Part shown: positions 16,428 to 25,473 of the stretch, piece after piece
How the letters are laid out: the number at the start of each line of letters is the position of its first letter
Numbering within the stretch: position 1 is the first letter of the stretch
NCBI GenBank assembly: GCA_963701435.1
Contig: CAVPAL010000006.1
Location: forward strand, 744,001 to 808,000
Reading direction: 5' to 3'
DNA from: JAACFF01 sp963701435
GTDB taxonomy: Bacteria; Chloroflexota; Anaerolineae; Promineifilales; Promineifilaceae
DNA: 64,000 nucleotides
The notes under the pieces: model-generated
What the model was told of the DNA's origin: nothing
Database searches by the model: none
The model's input: only the letters and a program-made list of their open reading frames with translations
Made by a program: the position numbers and the translations under genes

Positions 16428-19256
16428 TTATTCTGCAGCAGTGAGCTGCAAATTGCGAAATTGGAAATCGTCGTGATCGCCCGCAAAATCAGGATCATCT
16501 TCAATTAGCCCGGCGCAAATCTCAAGCGAGTTGGCTCCTAGACGTAAATTATCCGTCGGTAGATCAACCGATTGGGAAGATGTCCAGGACTGCTGAACAG
16601 TCGCTCCTTGAACCGGTACTGCGTTGAGCGACTTTCCATTTACGGAAATTGGATTGTTCGCCTTAACGCCCCAGGTTTCAAATTGCAGCGATAGGCTGTT
16701 TGGCGTGAATTCAAGATTGAATGGGGCCACGTAGCATAGACCGTGCAGAGTTGGCCAGCCTTCTAAATCTGATTCGTCACCGACATGAATAGCGTTTGAC
16801 TCCGCGTAAACAATTGCTGTTTGCGGCGCGTTTGTTTCAGACGTGTTGTTTGTTTGGACTGCCCAGGCCGGATCATAACAGCCGCGCCAGGATATGCGCT
16901 TCAATTCGCCGGTGGCAATGTCAATGACCCAGATGTCATACTGGTCGTCTGCGCTTTGGTCTAGATTGCTGTGAAACGCCAGGAAACGGCCGTCCAGTGA
17001 CCAGGCGGGTCGTTGGTTATCATTGCCCACTGTGGTGACGCGTTCCAAATTGGCGCCTTCGCTGGAGGCAGTCCAAATATGGCGTGTATCGCCCTGGCGG
17101 GATTCAAAAGCAATTTGACTGCCATCCGGCGACCAGGCAGGCGTGGTGCTGGAATCCCCCAACCGAATGAGCGTGCGTAAATTGCTGCCGTCGGGAAGGA
17201 TGGTGTGAATATTGAAACGGCCGTCCATGTTGCTTTCAAAAGCGATTACGTCGTTGATTGACCAGGTGGGATCATCGTTGAAATCTGAGTTAGAGGTCAA
17301 GGCCCGCACCCTGCCGTCAGCATTCATCAAGTAAATATCTTTGTTACCTGATTCATCCGATACAAAAACGGTTTCTTCCCCACCGGGGGAAAAAACCATC
17401 TCATAATTATTGGCCGGCCCGCTGGTAAATTGGTTGAAAGGGCCGTTGGGGAAATCCCCAACATATATTTGCCAACTACCGCCGGTATCGGAGCGAAATA
17501 GAAGCCTGGAACCATTCGTTGAAAAGGCCGGTACCTGGCTGTTGGCCGGCTGATTGGGCAATATTGTTTCTAAATTTGTCGCCAAATCGAAATAATAAAT
17601 CTGGTTATTGGCACCGCTGCCGCAACTGTATGCGATGACGCCATTTTGGTCTGCCCGCGGTGGAATATAGGGGTCGACCATAATGCTGACTGCAAGGCTG
17701 CCCGTATTATCACCATAACTGTCGTCATTGCTGGCCAGCCACAGCGCGCCGCCATTGGGGCTGTTCAGACTGCGCGCAGACCCGATATAGATGGGCGTTT
17801 CATTGCCAATGCCCCCGATCAGACTGACAACGGTCGCATCAGGAACCGGGAAGCTGTTCTTGCCGGGTATCTGTGGATCGCCGGCTGGCCCAACTTCGGG
17901 CCAGTTTGATGCCGGCCCTGCGCGCCAGAGGCCGCTGAGAACCTCAACCACAGCGCTTTGCCCAGGAGCAAGCTGGATGCCGGTGTCGAAACGGGATGAG
18001 TTTGCGGGGACATTGACGGTGTAGGTTTCAATCCGGTTTTGTATTTCAGCGGGTTCAGGGATGGAAACGGCCGTATCCTCAGGTTTGGCAGTTGACATGG
18101 GTTGTGGGGGAACGGCCGTTTCCGTTTCAAGAACAACTATTTCAGCAGCCGGCGTCTCAAGCGGCGCAGGTGTCGTAGTTTGTGATGGCAAGTCGTTGGC
18201 TTGAAACTGCTGCCATGCTGCATATCCACCGCCGCCGCAAAGCAGCAGGAGCAGAAGCAGTCCGGCCAGCATAAGCGGCCATTTGGACGATTTCTGCGGC
18301 TGCAAAACTTGTGTCGGCGTTTGGGAAGGGGTGTGCTGCGCTTGATTGACAATTTTTTGTGCCGCAGCCGGCTGCCACGCCGTAACGGCGACGCGCGGAT
18401 TATTGTTTTCGGCCGCCAGCGCCTCATCCAGCGTCGCCAGCAGCGCCGCGGCGTCAGGATAGCGGTCGTCGGGACTTTTCTGCAGGCAGGCAGCCACAAC
18501 CTGGTACGTTTGCGGCGTCAAATCCGGTCGTACCTGCTCGAGGGGCGCCGGCTGCTCGTAAATGTGGCTGTGCAGCATGGCCAGCGGCGAATTGGCTTCA
18601 AAGGGCAGACGACCGCTTAACAATTCGTACAAGATGACGCCGAGGGAGTAAATGTCGGAACGGCCGTCGATCAACTGGCTGCCGGCCTGTTCGGGTGACA
18701 TATAATCAGGCGTACCGATCACGCCGCCCGTTTGCGTAAGCTTAAACGTCGCCTGCTGAATCGCCGCGATGCCCAGATCAGACAGCACCGGCGCGCCATC
18801 TTTGCGCAGCAAAATATTGCTTGGCTTGAGGTCACGGTGGATAATATTGGCTGCATGCGCCACCGTTAGCGCGTCGGCCATCTGGCGCGTTATGGCCAGA
18901 GCGTAAATCGCGGAAATCCAGTTACCTTCGCTGGAAAGTCTTTGCAGTAGATCACTCAAAGATCCACCCTCGACATATTGCAGCGCGATATAAGGCAGTC
19001 CATCCGGCGTATTGCCGGTAGTATAAACCGGCACAATGTTGGGATGCTGAAGCTTGGCCGTGGCCACGGCCTCACGCTGAAAGCGCAGCCGCAGCGGCTC
19101 CTGCGCCGCCAGATGCGGCAGCATGACCTTGATCACCACATCCCGCTGCAAACTAATATCCCGCGCCAGATAAACCTCCGCCATGCCGCCGCGCGCCAGA
19201 TGCTTTTCGATCAAATATTGGTCAAATTGTTTGCCAGTAAATAGATTGTTATCCAT
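16428..19256 (-). CDS. Hanks-type Ser/Thr kinase with extracellular TolB-like beta-propeller
   Basis: A 942-residue receptor kinase. The kinase domain (about 13-270) has ARGGMAEVYLARD, VVIKVMLP, IIHRDLKPSNIL, SDLGIAA and GTPDYMSPEQA. A hydrophobic segment (MLAGLLLLLLLCGGGGYAAW) crosses the membrane. Outside, about residues 530-790 hold PD40/TolB-type blades, seen as repeated PAFSTNGSRLLF, PTWSINDVIAFESN, PAWSPDGSQIAFES and PAWSLDGRFLAFHS. A C-terminal about 120-residue region with LEICAGLIEDDPDF is unrecognised. Propellers usually bind proteins or glycans, so this is a ligand sensor distinct from its neighbours. No frameshift is seen. Confidence 0.88.
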   Translation of the reverse strand: MDNNLFTGKQFDQYLIEKHLARGGMAEVYLARDISLQRDVVIKVMLPHLAAQEPLRLRFQREAVATAKLQHPNIVPVYTTGNTPDGLPYIALQYVEGGSLSDLLQRLSSEGNWISAIYALAITRQMADALTVAHAANIIHRDLKPSNILLRKDGAPVLSDLGIAAIQQATFKLTQTGGVIGTPDYMSPEQAGSQLIDGRSDIYSLGVILYELLSGRLPFEANSPLAMLHSHIYEQPAPLEQVRPDLTPQTYQVVAACLQKSPDDRYPDAAALLATLDEALAAENNNPRVAVTAWQPAAAQKIVNQAQHTPSQTPTQVLQPQKSSKWPLMLAGLLLLLLLCGGGGYAAWQQFQANDLPSQTTTPAPLETPAAEIVVLETETAVPPQPMSTAKPEDTAVSIPEPAEIQNRIETYTVNVPANSSRFDTGIQLAPGQSAVVEVLSGLWRAGPASNWPEVGPAGDPQIPGKNSFPVPDATVVSLIGGIGNETPIYIGSARSLNSPNGGALWLASNDDSYGDNTGSLAVSIMVDPYIPPRADQNGVIAYSCGSGANNQIYYFDLATNLETILPNQPANSQVPAFSTNGSRLLFRSDTGGSWQIYVGDFPNGPFNQFTSGPANNYEMVFSPGGEETVFVSDESGNKDIYLMNADGRVRALTSNSDFNDDPTWSINDVIAFESNMDGRFNIHTILPDGSNLRTLIRLGDSSTTPAWSPDGSQIAFESRQGDTRHIWTASSEGANLERVTTVGNDNQRPAWSLDGRFLAFHSNLDQSADDQYDIWVIDIATGELKRISWRGCYDPAWAVQTNNTSETNAPQTAIVYAESNAIHVGDESDLEGWPTLHGLCYVAPFNLEFTPNSLSLQFETWGVKANNPISVNGKSLNAVPVQGATVQQSWTSSQSVDLPTDNLRLGANSLEICAGLIEDDPDFAGDHDDFQFRNLQLTAAE

Positions 19257-19307
19257 TGTGCTGTCTCAAATTTCCCTGTCGTAGAAGCAGGCGGTCTTTT
19301 TTTCGAT

Positions 19308-20396
19308 TCACCGAAATAATGTAAATTCATCTGCTATAAAGCCCGCTCTTGAAATAAATTGAGCGTTAAGAGCGCCTGGTTTAACCTCGATAAACAATGC
19401 GCCAAAATCAGCATTGTAACGCGCAAGACTTCTGGGATCGGGTTCTTCATCAAAGTTGTAAATACTGTGTCCCCCAATCCCGTTTGTGATATATGGAATT
19501 CCATCAACCAACAGGCGCTCGTACACATGTGCATGACCTGTCAAAACTAAATCTGCTCCCCAATTTGCAAAAGGCCAGCGCAGGGCAGTAACAATGCTTG
19601 CTTCACGTGACGAATAGGGCGCCACATGAAAATAGACAATTTGCCAGGACGTTTCTGATGATGCAAGTTTCTCTTGTAGCCACTGTGCTTGAATTGAGTC
19701 TGACCCGATGCCGTCAGGTTCATTCCAATCGCTGTTTAACGCAAAAAAATGGACGTCCCCTTTCACAAAGTCATAATAGCGTTCATTATCGGGTAGATCG
19801 AAATATTCAAAATAAGGCGCTGCATTGGCAGTATAATAATCATGATTCCCAAGCGTTGGAAAAAAGCGGTTTTGCGCGATGTAATCGCCGTAATGCTGCG
19901 TGATGTTTTCAGCGATTGTTGCGGCTGCACCGTCAGGATAATTATTGTCTCCAACAGTCAGGATGAAATCAGGCTGCCGCTTGTGAATTAAGGCCGCTAC
20001 ATCTTTTGCGCCTTGCCCGGCGCTTCCGTAGTCGCCAATGACGGCAAAAGAAATCGCCCCATTCCCAGTGTTTGTGTCAGGATTGGCAGCAAGTGTAGGA
20101 ATTGAAGTTGGCAAATTTGATACTGTGGCTTCTGGTGTTGGGCTGGCTGGCGGTGGATGTTGGGTAGGTGTAACAGGGTTAAATGTGGTTGTTGGCGATG
20201 AAGTAATCAAAGGTATTGGGGTAACGTATGATTTAATTGTCGGCGGCAGCGGCGGTGCGGTCGTGGCTTCATCGCTTTCCGGCACTGATGTTGGGGCTTG
20301 CATGTTGACAGATTGTTGTGAAGCAGAAAATATAAACGCTCCACCGATTATGAGCAGCAATATTGAAATGATAAGTCCCAGGTAAATTTTATTCAT
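19308..20396 (-). CDS. Membrane-anchored calcineurin-like metallophosphatase
   Basis: A 362-residue protein with an N-terminal membrane anchor (LGLIISILLLIIGGAFIFSA), a Thr/Pro linker (about 30-110), and a metallophosphatase domain. Metal-binding motifs appear in order: VIGDYG, VGDNNY, LGNHDYY, YFHVAPYSS and LTGHAHVYER. The order and spacing resemble purple/tartrate-resistant acid phosphatases, which use a two-metal centre to hydrolyse phosphate esters. It should act outside the membrane. It sits between two kinase genes on the same strand, with short gaps, and is probably co-transcribed. Its substrate is unknown; it could remove phosphate from wall polymers or proteins. Confidence 0.85.
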   Translation of the reverse strand: MNKIYLGLIISILLLIIGGAFIFSASQQSVNMQAPTSVPESDEATTAPPLPPTIKSYVTPIPLITSSPTTTFNPVTPTQHPPPASPTPEATVSNLPTSIPTLAANPDTNTGNGAISFAVIGDYGSAGQGAKDVAALIHKRQPDFILTVGDNNYPDGAAATIAENITQHYGDYIAQNRFFPTLGNHDYYTANAAPYFEYFDLPDNERYYDFVKGDVHFFALNSDWNEPDGIGSDSIQAQWLQEKLASSETSWQIVYFHVAPYSSREASIVTALRWPFANWGADLVLTGHAHVYERLLVDGIPYITNGIGGHSIYNFDEEPDPRSLARYNADFGALFIEVKPGALNAQFISRAGFIADEFTLFR

Positions 20397-20456
20397 ATTT
20401 CAAAATTTTTGTGAAGGCTTGTAGATTGTCACCTTTTTAGCAGCTTGATAACCAAT

Positions 20457-21986
20457 CTAAACACATTCATAATAATCATCATGTTCTATGAAATTTGGAC
20501 ACCAAAGCGTTAAATCACGCGTATAAGCCTGGTTGTTCAGGCTTTGAACGCGCCCGAGTTCACGCCCTGCGGCAGACTCTGATGGGAAACCAACAATGAC
20601 ACCGCGATATTGCTCCTTTCTGAAAAATAATGCTACCTGATAGCCTTCAGATTCAAATGTTTGCGCATGGGCTTTGGCGCCATCCAATGAATTGTACGCG
20701 CCGATAACGATTATGCCTGACCCAAATGGAAAATCTTTAGCAGCAGATGGCGTGTTTGTGCCTGTTGGCGTTGATGTTTTGGTTGGCGCTGCTGTTGCTG
20801 TGGGGGGCGCTGGCGTTGACGTATTAGTTGCGGTCGATGATGGCGTTGGCGTAAATGTCGATGATGCCGTTGCGGTTACTGTCGGCGTCGCATTTTCTTG
20901 CGCTATAAATTGTGTTGCAGCCGCTTGATCAGTAGCGGTTGAGCGGGATTCGGCATCGTTTGAAGGGGGTAAAAAAGCGCGCCAGGCCAGGAAAGCAATG
21001 ATAAGCAGTAAAAGAGGAATGAGTCCCCATAAAAATTGAGTTTTTGATTGATGTTCTTCGGTAACAAGCGGCAGCGGCGTCAAAACTTCTGTTTGAACAT
21101 AGGCGGGTTTGGCCATCAGGGTGGGTGATGTGACCGGCCCGCCCTCGCTTTGCAGCACAGCATCCAGGGCACTGCTCAAATCGGCGGCGGTTTGAAAACG
21201 GCCGTTTGGGTCTTTCTGCAAACAGGTTCTGACCACGCTGTAGACGGCCGGCGAAAGGCCCGGGCAAATTTGCTCCAAGGGCTGGGGCTGCTCGTACAGT
21301 TGATGATGCACAATCACCAATGGCGAATCGGCCATAAAGGGTGGATGTCCGCTGAGCAGTTCATACAGAATGACGCCCAATGAGTAGATGTCGGAACGGC
21401 CGTCTACGGGCTGCCCTGCTGCTTGTTCCGGCGACATATAGTGCGGCGTACCCAAAATACCGCCGGTGCGCGTCAGGCGTGTAGCAGCTTGTGAAACCGC
21501 CGCAATGCCCAAATCAGAAACAACGGCCGAACCATCCTCGCGCAGCAGAATATTGGCCGGCTTCAAATCACGATGCACGATGCCGGCCCCATGCGCAGTC
21601 GTCAGGGCCGCAGCGACCTGCTGCGCCAGCGTGAGCGCGTAAACGGGCGACGCCCATTGTCCCTGCCGGCTCAACCGCTGTAAATTGTCGCTGAGCGCGC
21701 CGCCGGGAATGTACTGCATGGCGAGATACGGCCGTTCATCCGGCAAACTGCCAATGGTATAAATCTGCACGATATGGGGATGGTCAAGGCGCGCCGTCGC
21801 CTGCGCCTCGCGCTGGAAGCGGGCGACCATGCCTGGCTCGGCGGCGACGTGCGGCAGCATCACTTTCAGCACCACCTGTCTGGCCAACTGCGTGTCCTCG
21901 GCCAGATAAACATCGGCCATGCCGCCTTTTCCCAGCGCCGCCCTGATGACAAAATTATTGATGCGCGTTCCGATTAACGGGTCCAT
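20457..21986 (-). CDS. Hanks-type Ser/Thr kinase with C-terminal SPOR-like domain
   Basis: A 509-residue receptor kinase. The kinase domain (about 5-265) shows GKGGMADVYLAED, VVLKVMLP, IVHRDLKPANIL, SDLGIAA and GTPHYMSPEQA. A membrane segment (FLWGLIPLLLLIIAFLAW) and a long Ser/Thr/Pro linker follow. The last about 80 residues (GIIVIGAYNSLDGAKAHAQ, FESEGYQVALFFRKEQYRG, VIVGFPSESAAGREL) look like a SPOR-type repeat, a fold that binds denuded peptidoglycan at division sites. The ATG at 21986 lies 4 bases after the stop of the upstream kinase and is preferred over a TTG at 22004 inside it. It may monitor wall remodelling; that is inference. Confidence 0.85.
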   Translation of the reverse strand: MDPLIGTRINNFVIRAALGKGGMADVYLAEDTQLARQVVLKVMLPHVAAEPGMVARFQREAQATARLDHPHIVQIYTIGSLPDERPYLAMQYIPGGALSDNLQRLSRQGQWASPVYALTLAQQVAAALTTAHGAGIVHRDLKPANILLREDGSAVVSDLGIAAVSQAATRLTRTGGILGTPHYMSPEQAAGQPVDGRSDIYSLGVILYELLSGHPPFMADSPLVIVHHQLYEQPQPLEQICPGLSPAVYSVVRTCLQKDPNGRFQTAADLSSALDAVLQSEGGPVTSPTLMAKPAYVQTEVLTPLPLVTEEHQSKTQFLWGLIPLLLLIIAFLAWRAFLPPSNDAESRSTATDQAAATQFIAQENATPTVTATASSTFTPTPSSTATNTSTPAPPTATAAPTKTSTPTGTNTPSAAKDFPFGSGIIVIGAYNSLDGAKAHAQTFESEGYQVALFFRKEQYRGVIVGFPSESAAGRELGRVQSLNNQAYTRDLTLWCPNFIEHDDYYECV

Positions 21987-21990
21987 GTAT

Positions 21991-23793
21991 TTACTGCCTG
22001 CCAATGGCGCCGCACTCTATGCTCATGGTCGCCAAACCGCCGCTGCTCACCCGCACGCCTAAATTGGTGAGTAAATAGGAACTTTCAGGCTGGTTTGGCT
22101 GTGAGCACAGCGATTCAACCAGGCGGTTGTGTTGAACCTGATCATATGGAATTTTGAACACCTCGCGCCGGCCGCCATCGGTGACATTGGGGTCTGACAC
22201 ATACGCGCTGATGTCGCCGATTAACTGACCGGTTTCCGGATCAAGGCGGCGGGCGAACACAACAAATTGCATTAAGTTTGTATCACCGCCGCGTTGTTTG
22301 TAGATTTCCATGCCAAAACCGACCACAACTTCCTGACGGCCAACTTCTATCTGCGCTTCCGGCGTCACGGTCTCATCACCGGGCCGCATCCCAAAAAAAT
22401 GCCAGCCGCTGGGTACAAGCCGCCCCTCCGGATTGACGGAAGCAGTTTTTACACGCAGCGTGGTGAAATGGTCGTTGTTAACGCGGCCGGCCAGGCCGGT
22501 GATCACATGACCGGGGGGCAGTGCAGAGCCGGTGGAGAGTTCCACGTGTCCATTGGGATCAAAACCGCCGCCCAGCGAAAAAGTGTTTTGTATTTGCGGG
22601 CGCGATTGAGTTTGCGTCGGCAAGGGTGTGTCTGTGGGGGCGGGCGGGATTGTGTTTGTCGGCGCCGGGGTTGATGTGGGCGGAACGGCCGTTTCCGTTG
22701 GTTCTTCTGTCGGGCTTATGAGTAACGCATCAAAGACGATTGGCGTGGCGGCGGTGTTTGAAAACCTGAGTAAATCAGGGTTAAACCAAAAAAGAATCAC
22801 GCACATCGACACAATCAGCAGGATGCCTAACAAGAAAGCCCAGGTACGGTTGGCCTTCTTTTTTTCTTGTTCCGCTGAAAAAATCTGGGTAGGCGGCAAG
22901 GCGGAATAGCGGCCGCCCGCGCCTGCGGATGGCGCTGCGCCCATTTCGACCGCCAACGCGCTACCTAAAGCCGCTTCCATCTCGGAAGCTGTCTGGAAAC
23001 GCTCATCCGGCGCTTTTTGGAGCGCGCGATCTACAACGGCGATGGTTTCCGGTTTTAGATTTGGGCGCAGGACTGCGAGCGGCGGCGGCGGTTCGTAAAT
23101 TTGCTGGTGCAGCACGGCCAATGGGCTGTCGCCGCTGAAGGGGGGCGCGCCGGACAGCATTTCATGCAGGATGACGCCCAAGGAGTAGATGTCGGAACGG
23201 CCGTCCAGTCGTTCCCCTTTGGCTTGTTCGGGCGACATGTAGTAGGGGGTGCCCATAATGGCGCCGGTACGCGTGAGCCGCGTGGCGCCTTCATGTCGCG
23301 CAATGCCCAAATCGGTGACGACGGGCGCGCCGTCCAGCTTAAGCAAAATATTGCTGGGCTTCAAATCCCGGTGGATGATGCCTGCCTGGTGGGCGACTTG
23401 CAGCGCACTGGCGACCTGGCGCGACAGGCTGAGCGCGGCGACGGGAGCAAAGGATTGGTCTTTGCTGCTCATTTCCACCAACCTGTCCTGCAGGCTGCCG
23501 CCGGCGATATAGCGCATGACCAGATACGGCCGTTTATCCGGCAGCCGCCCCTGGGTAAAAATCTGAATCACGTTGGGATGTTCGATGCGGGCGGTGGTTT
23601 GTCCCTCAATTAGGAAACGCGTCACAAAAACTTCGTCTTCCGCCAGATGCGGCAGGATGATTTTGATTACTACCGGGCGCTCCAAGATGATGTCTTCTGC
23701 CTGATAAACGTCCGCCATGCCTCCCCGCGCCATATGGCGCAATACGCGATACTGGCTTATTGTGGTCCCGACTAAGGGATCGTTGTTGTTCAT
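21991..23793 (-). CDS. Hanks-type Ser/Thr kinase with unrecognised C-terminal sensor domain
   Basis: A 600-residue receptor kinase and the first of the six. The kinase domain (about 10-270) has ARGGMADVYQAED, VVIKIILP, IIHRDLKPSNIL, TDLGIAR and GTPYYMSPEQA. A membrane segment (TWAFLLGILLIVSMCVILFW) is followed by a linker with ETAVPPTSTPAPTNT. The C-terminal about 190 residues are beta-rich, with VITGLAGRVNNDHFTTLRV and VVVGFGMEIYKQRGG, a periodicity somewhat like beta-prism lectins. No family is assigned with confidence. The next kinase starts 4 bases after its stop. It lies about 160 bases downstream of the PP2C gene. Confidence 0.85.
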   Translation of the reverse strand: MNNNDPLVGTTISQYRVLRHMARGGMADVYQAEDIILERPVVIKIILPHLAEDEVFVTRFLIEGQTTARIEHPNVIQIFTQGRLPDKRPYLVMRYIAGGSLQDRLVEMSSKDQSFAPVAALSLSRQVASALQVAHQAGIIHRDLKPSNILLKLDGAPVVTDLGIARHEGATRLTRTGAIMGTPYYMSPEQAKGERLDGRSDIYSLGVILHEMLSGAPPFSGDSPLAVLHQQIYEPPPPLAVLRPNLKPETIAVVDRALQKAPDERFQTASEMEAALGSALAVEMGAAPSAGAGGRYSALPPTQIFSAEQEKKKANRTWAFLLGILLIVSMCVILFWFNPDLLRFSNTAATPIVFDALLISPTEEPTETAVPPTSTPAPTNTIPPAPTDTPLPTQTQSRPQIQNTFSLGGGFDPNGHVELSTGSALPPGHVITGLAGRVNNDHFTTLRVKTASVNPEGRLVPSGWHFFGMRPGDETVTPEAQIEVGRQEVVVGFGMEIYKQRGGDTNLMQFVVFARRLDPETGQLIGDISAYVSDPNVTDGGRREVFKIPYDQVQHNRLVESLCSQPNQPESSYLLTNLGVRVSSGGLATMSIECGAIGRQ

Positions 23794-23957
23794 TGTTAAC
23801 TCCGTTTAGCGAATACAGGTCTGGCGACTGAATTGAAACGAATGACCTGTGTTCGCAGCGACTGGAACAAATATGTCTCAATGATTCGATTTATCGACTA
23901 AAACTATATAGCCTCCTTGGTTCGCGGCCGGTCTCCTGACCGCGTCGTGACCAAGTG

Positions 23958-25352
23958 TTATGGATTTTCAACTGGATCATAAAACTCATCGGCGGCCCAA
24001 CCTTCTATCCCATTTGGTGTGCGAACCTGCCACCAACGATAATCACCAACCTCCTCTGGTCCAGCAAGCACTTCTAAGCGTGTGCCTTCGGGTGCATTAC
24101 CTACATCATTAAAACCTTCAATTTCTGGCGAAGAACGAATTCTTAAACCATCTGTGCCAGTACCGGTTACAACAACCACAGAACCGATTGTGATTTCTGC
24201 CGGCGCAACGGCCGTTTCCAAACTGACTGTCAATGTGGATGTTGGCGTTGGCAGCAGCGTGGCAGTTGGTTGAACCTCAGCCGGCGTGGTTGGCTCTACC
24301 GCGGGAGCTTCATTTGAATCAGGTTCCGCCGGCAGCGGCGCGGCGGCGGGAACGGCCGTCGCCGCTTCCTCCGCGCCTGTTGATGAATTGACATTGGCGC
24401 GGCCGAAAACGAAATAAAGCAGGAAAAGCAGGATCACCACTAAAATTGCCAACGCAGCCAGCAAAGGCAGCCAGGATCGTTTTTTGGCGGGCGCCGGCGG
24501 CTGCTGGGGCGGCTGCTGGGCCGCCACGACCACGGTTGGTTGTTCAGAAGGGAGCGGCGGAGCGGCTACGGCCGCTCCATAACGCGCGACAACGGCCGTA
24601 ATATTATCCGTCGCTTCGGCCACAATCGCCGCCTGCACAAGTCGTTCTGCGGCTTCTTGCGGCTGATTTTGGGTCATAATTTCAATTATTTGCCCGTCTG
24701 TCAGCACGTCGTAGAGGCCATCGGAACAAAGCAAAATCAAATCCCCATCCTCCAGCGTCATTGCCTCCAGCATATTGACCGTGATTTCCGGCTTGTTGCC
24801 CAGTACTTGCGTCACGACGTTGCGCAGTTCATGCTGGGCGGCGTCGGCCGGCGTGAGCATGCCGGCGTCTACCTGGCGCTGTACCCAGGTGTCATCATGG
24901 GTCAACTGCGCCAACTGGCCCTGGCGCAGCAGGTAGCCGCGCGCATCCCCTACGTTGGCGACGCTTAACTGGTTATGCTGTATAACGGCCGCCACGACCG
25001 TGCTGCCCATGCGCTCGACGCCGCGGCTTTGGGCTTTGTGGAAAATGGCGTCATTGGCTTGCAAGAGCGCTTCGTGCAGCGCCGCAACGATGGTTTCATT
25101 CTCCTGGCGCAGTCGATAAAACACCTGGCTGATGGCGGCAACGGCCGTATCCGCTGCATCACGACCATACTGCTGTCCGCCAACGCCATCGGCCACGATA
25201 AATAATTCGCCCAATTCGGTTGGCGTCGTTCCTGCGGGTACCCAACAGGCGTCTTCATTACCTTCCCGCACCGGTCCGCGATTGCTGTTGGCGCCATACT
25301 GGTTGTTGTTGTCCGGATGCCAGGCGTTTAAAAGTTCAGTTTGCTCACTCAT
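23958..25352 (-). CDS. PP2C-type Ser/Thr phosphatase with membrane segment and SH3b domain
   Basis: A 464-residue phosphatase. The PP2C domain (about 15-260) carries the metal and catalytic motifs in order: GNEDA, LFIVADGVGG, MGSTVVAAVI, VANVGDARGYL, LLCSDGLYD and TDNITAVVA. One membrane segment (WLPLLAALAILVVILLFLLYF) follows a short proline stretch, so the catalytic part is cytoplasmic. A C-terminal SH3b-like domain (DGLRIRSSPEIEG, then GIEGWAADEF) is outside and may bind cell wall. It should reverse phosphorylation by the downstream kinases. The ATG at 25352 has AGGA with a 9-base spacer; the ATG at 25361 directly abuts that site. Confidence 0.9.
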   Translation of the reverse strand: MSEQTELLNAWHPDNNNQYGANSNRGPVREGNEDACWVPAGTTPTELGELFIVADGVGGQQYGRDAADTAVAAISQVFYRLRQENETIVAALHEALLQANDAIFHKAQSRGVERMGSTVVAAVIQHNQLSVANVGDARGYLLRQGQLAQLTHDDTWVQRQVDAGMLTPADAAQHELRNVVTQVLGNKPEITVNMLEAMTLEDGDLILLCSDGLYDVLTDGQIIEIMTQNQPQEAAERLVQAAIVAEATDNITAVVARYGAAVAAPPLPSEQPTVVVAAQQPPQQPPAPAKKRSWLPLLAALAILVVILLFLLYFVFGRANVNSSTGAEEAATAVPAAAPLPAEPDSNEAPAVEPTTPAEVQPTATLLPTPTSTLTVSLETAVAPAEITIGSVVVVTGTGTDGLRIRSSPEIEGFNDVGNAPEGTRLEVLAGPEEVGDYRWWQVRTPNGIEGWAADEFYDPVENP

Positions 25353-25473
25353 AAGATTCATTCCTGTGTGGTATGAAAAGATAAAAAATGTGTAATTATT
25401 CAGGCTCAGGGCCGTATCTCACTCCCGCAGGGCCGAGATGCGGTCGCGAGTAGAGGGGCCGGCATAGTTGCTT

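Noticed and set aside
22929..23613. Plus-strand open frames opposite the kinase genes
   Set aside because: They are antisense shadows of the conserved kinase domain, and similar ones appear opposite every kinase copy.
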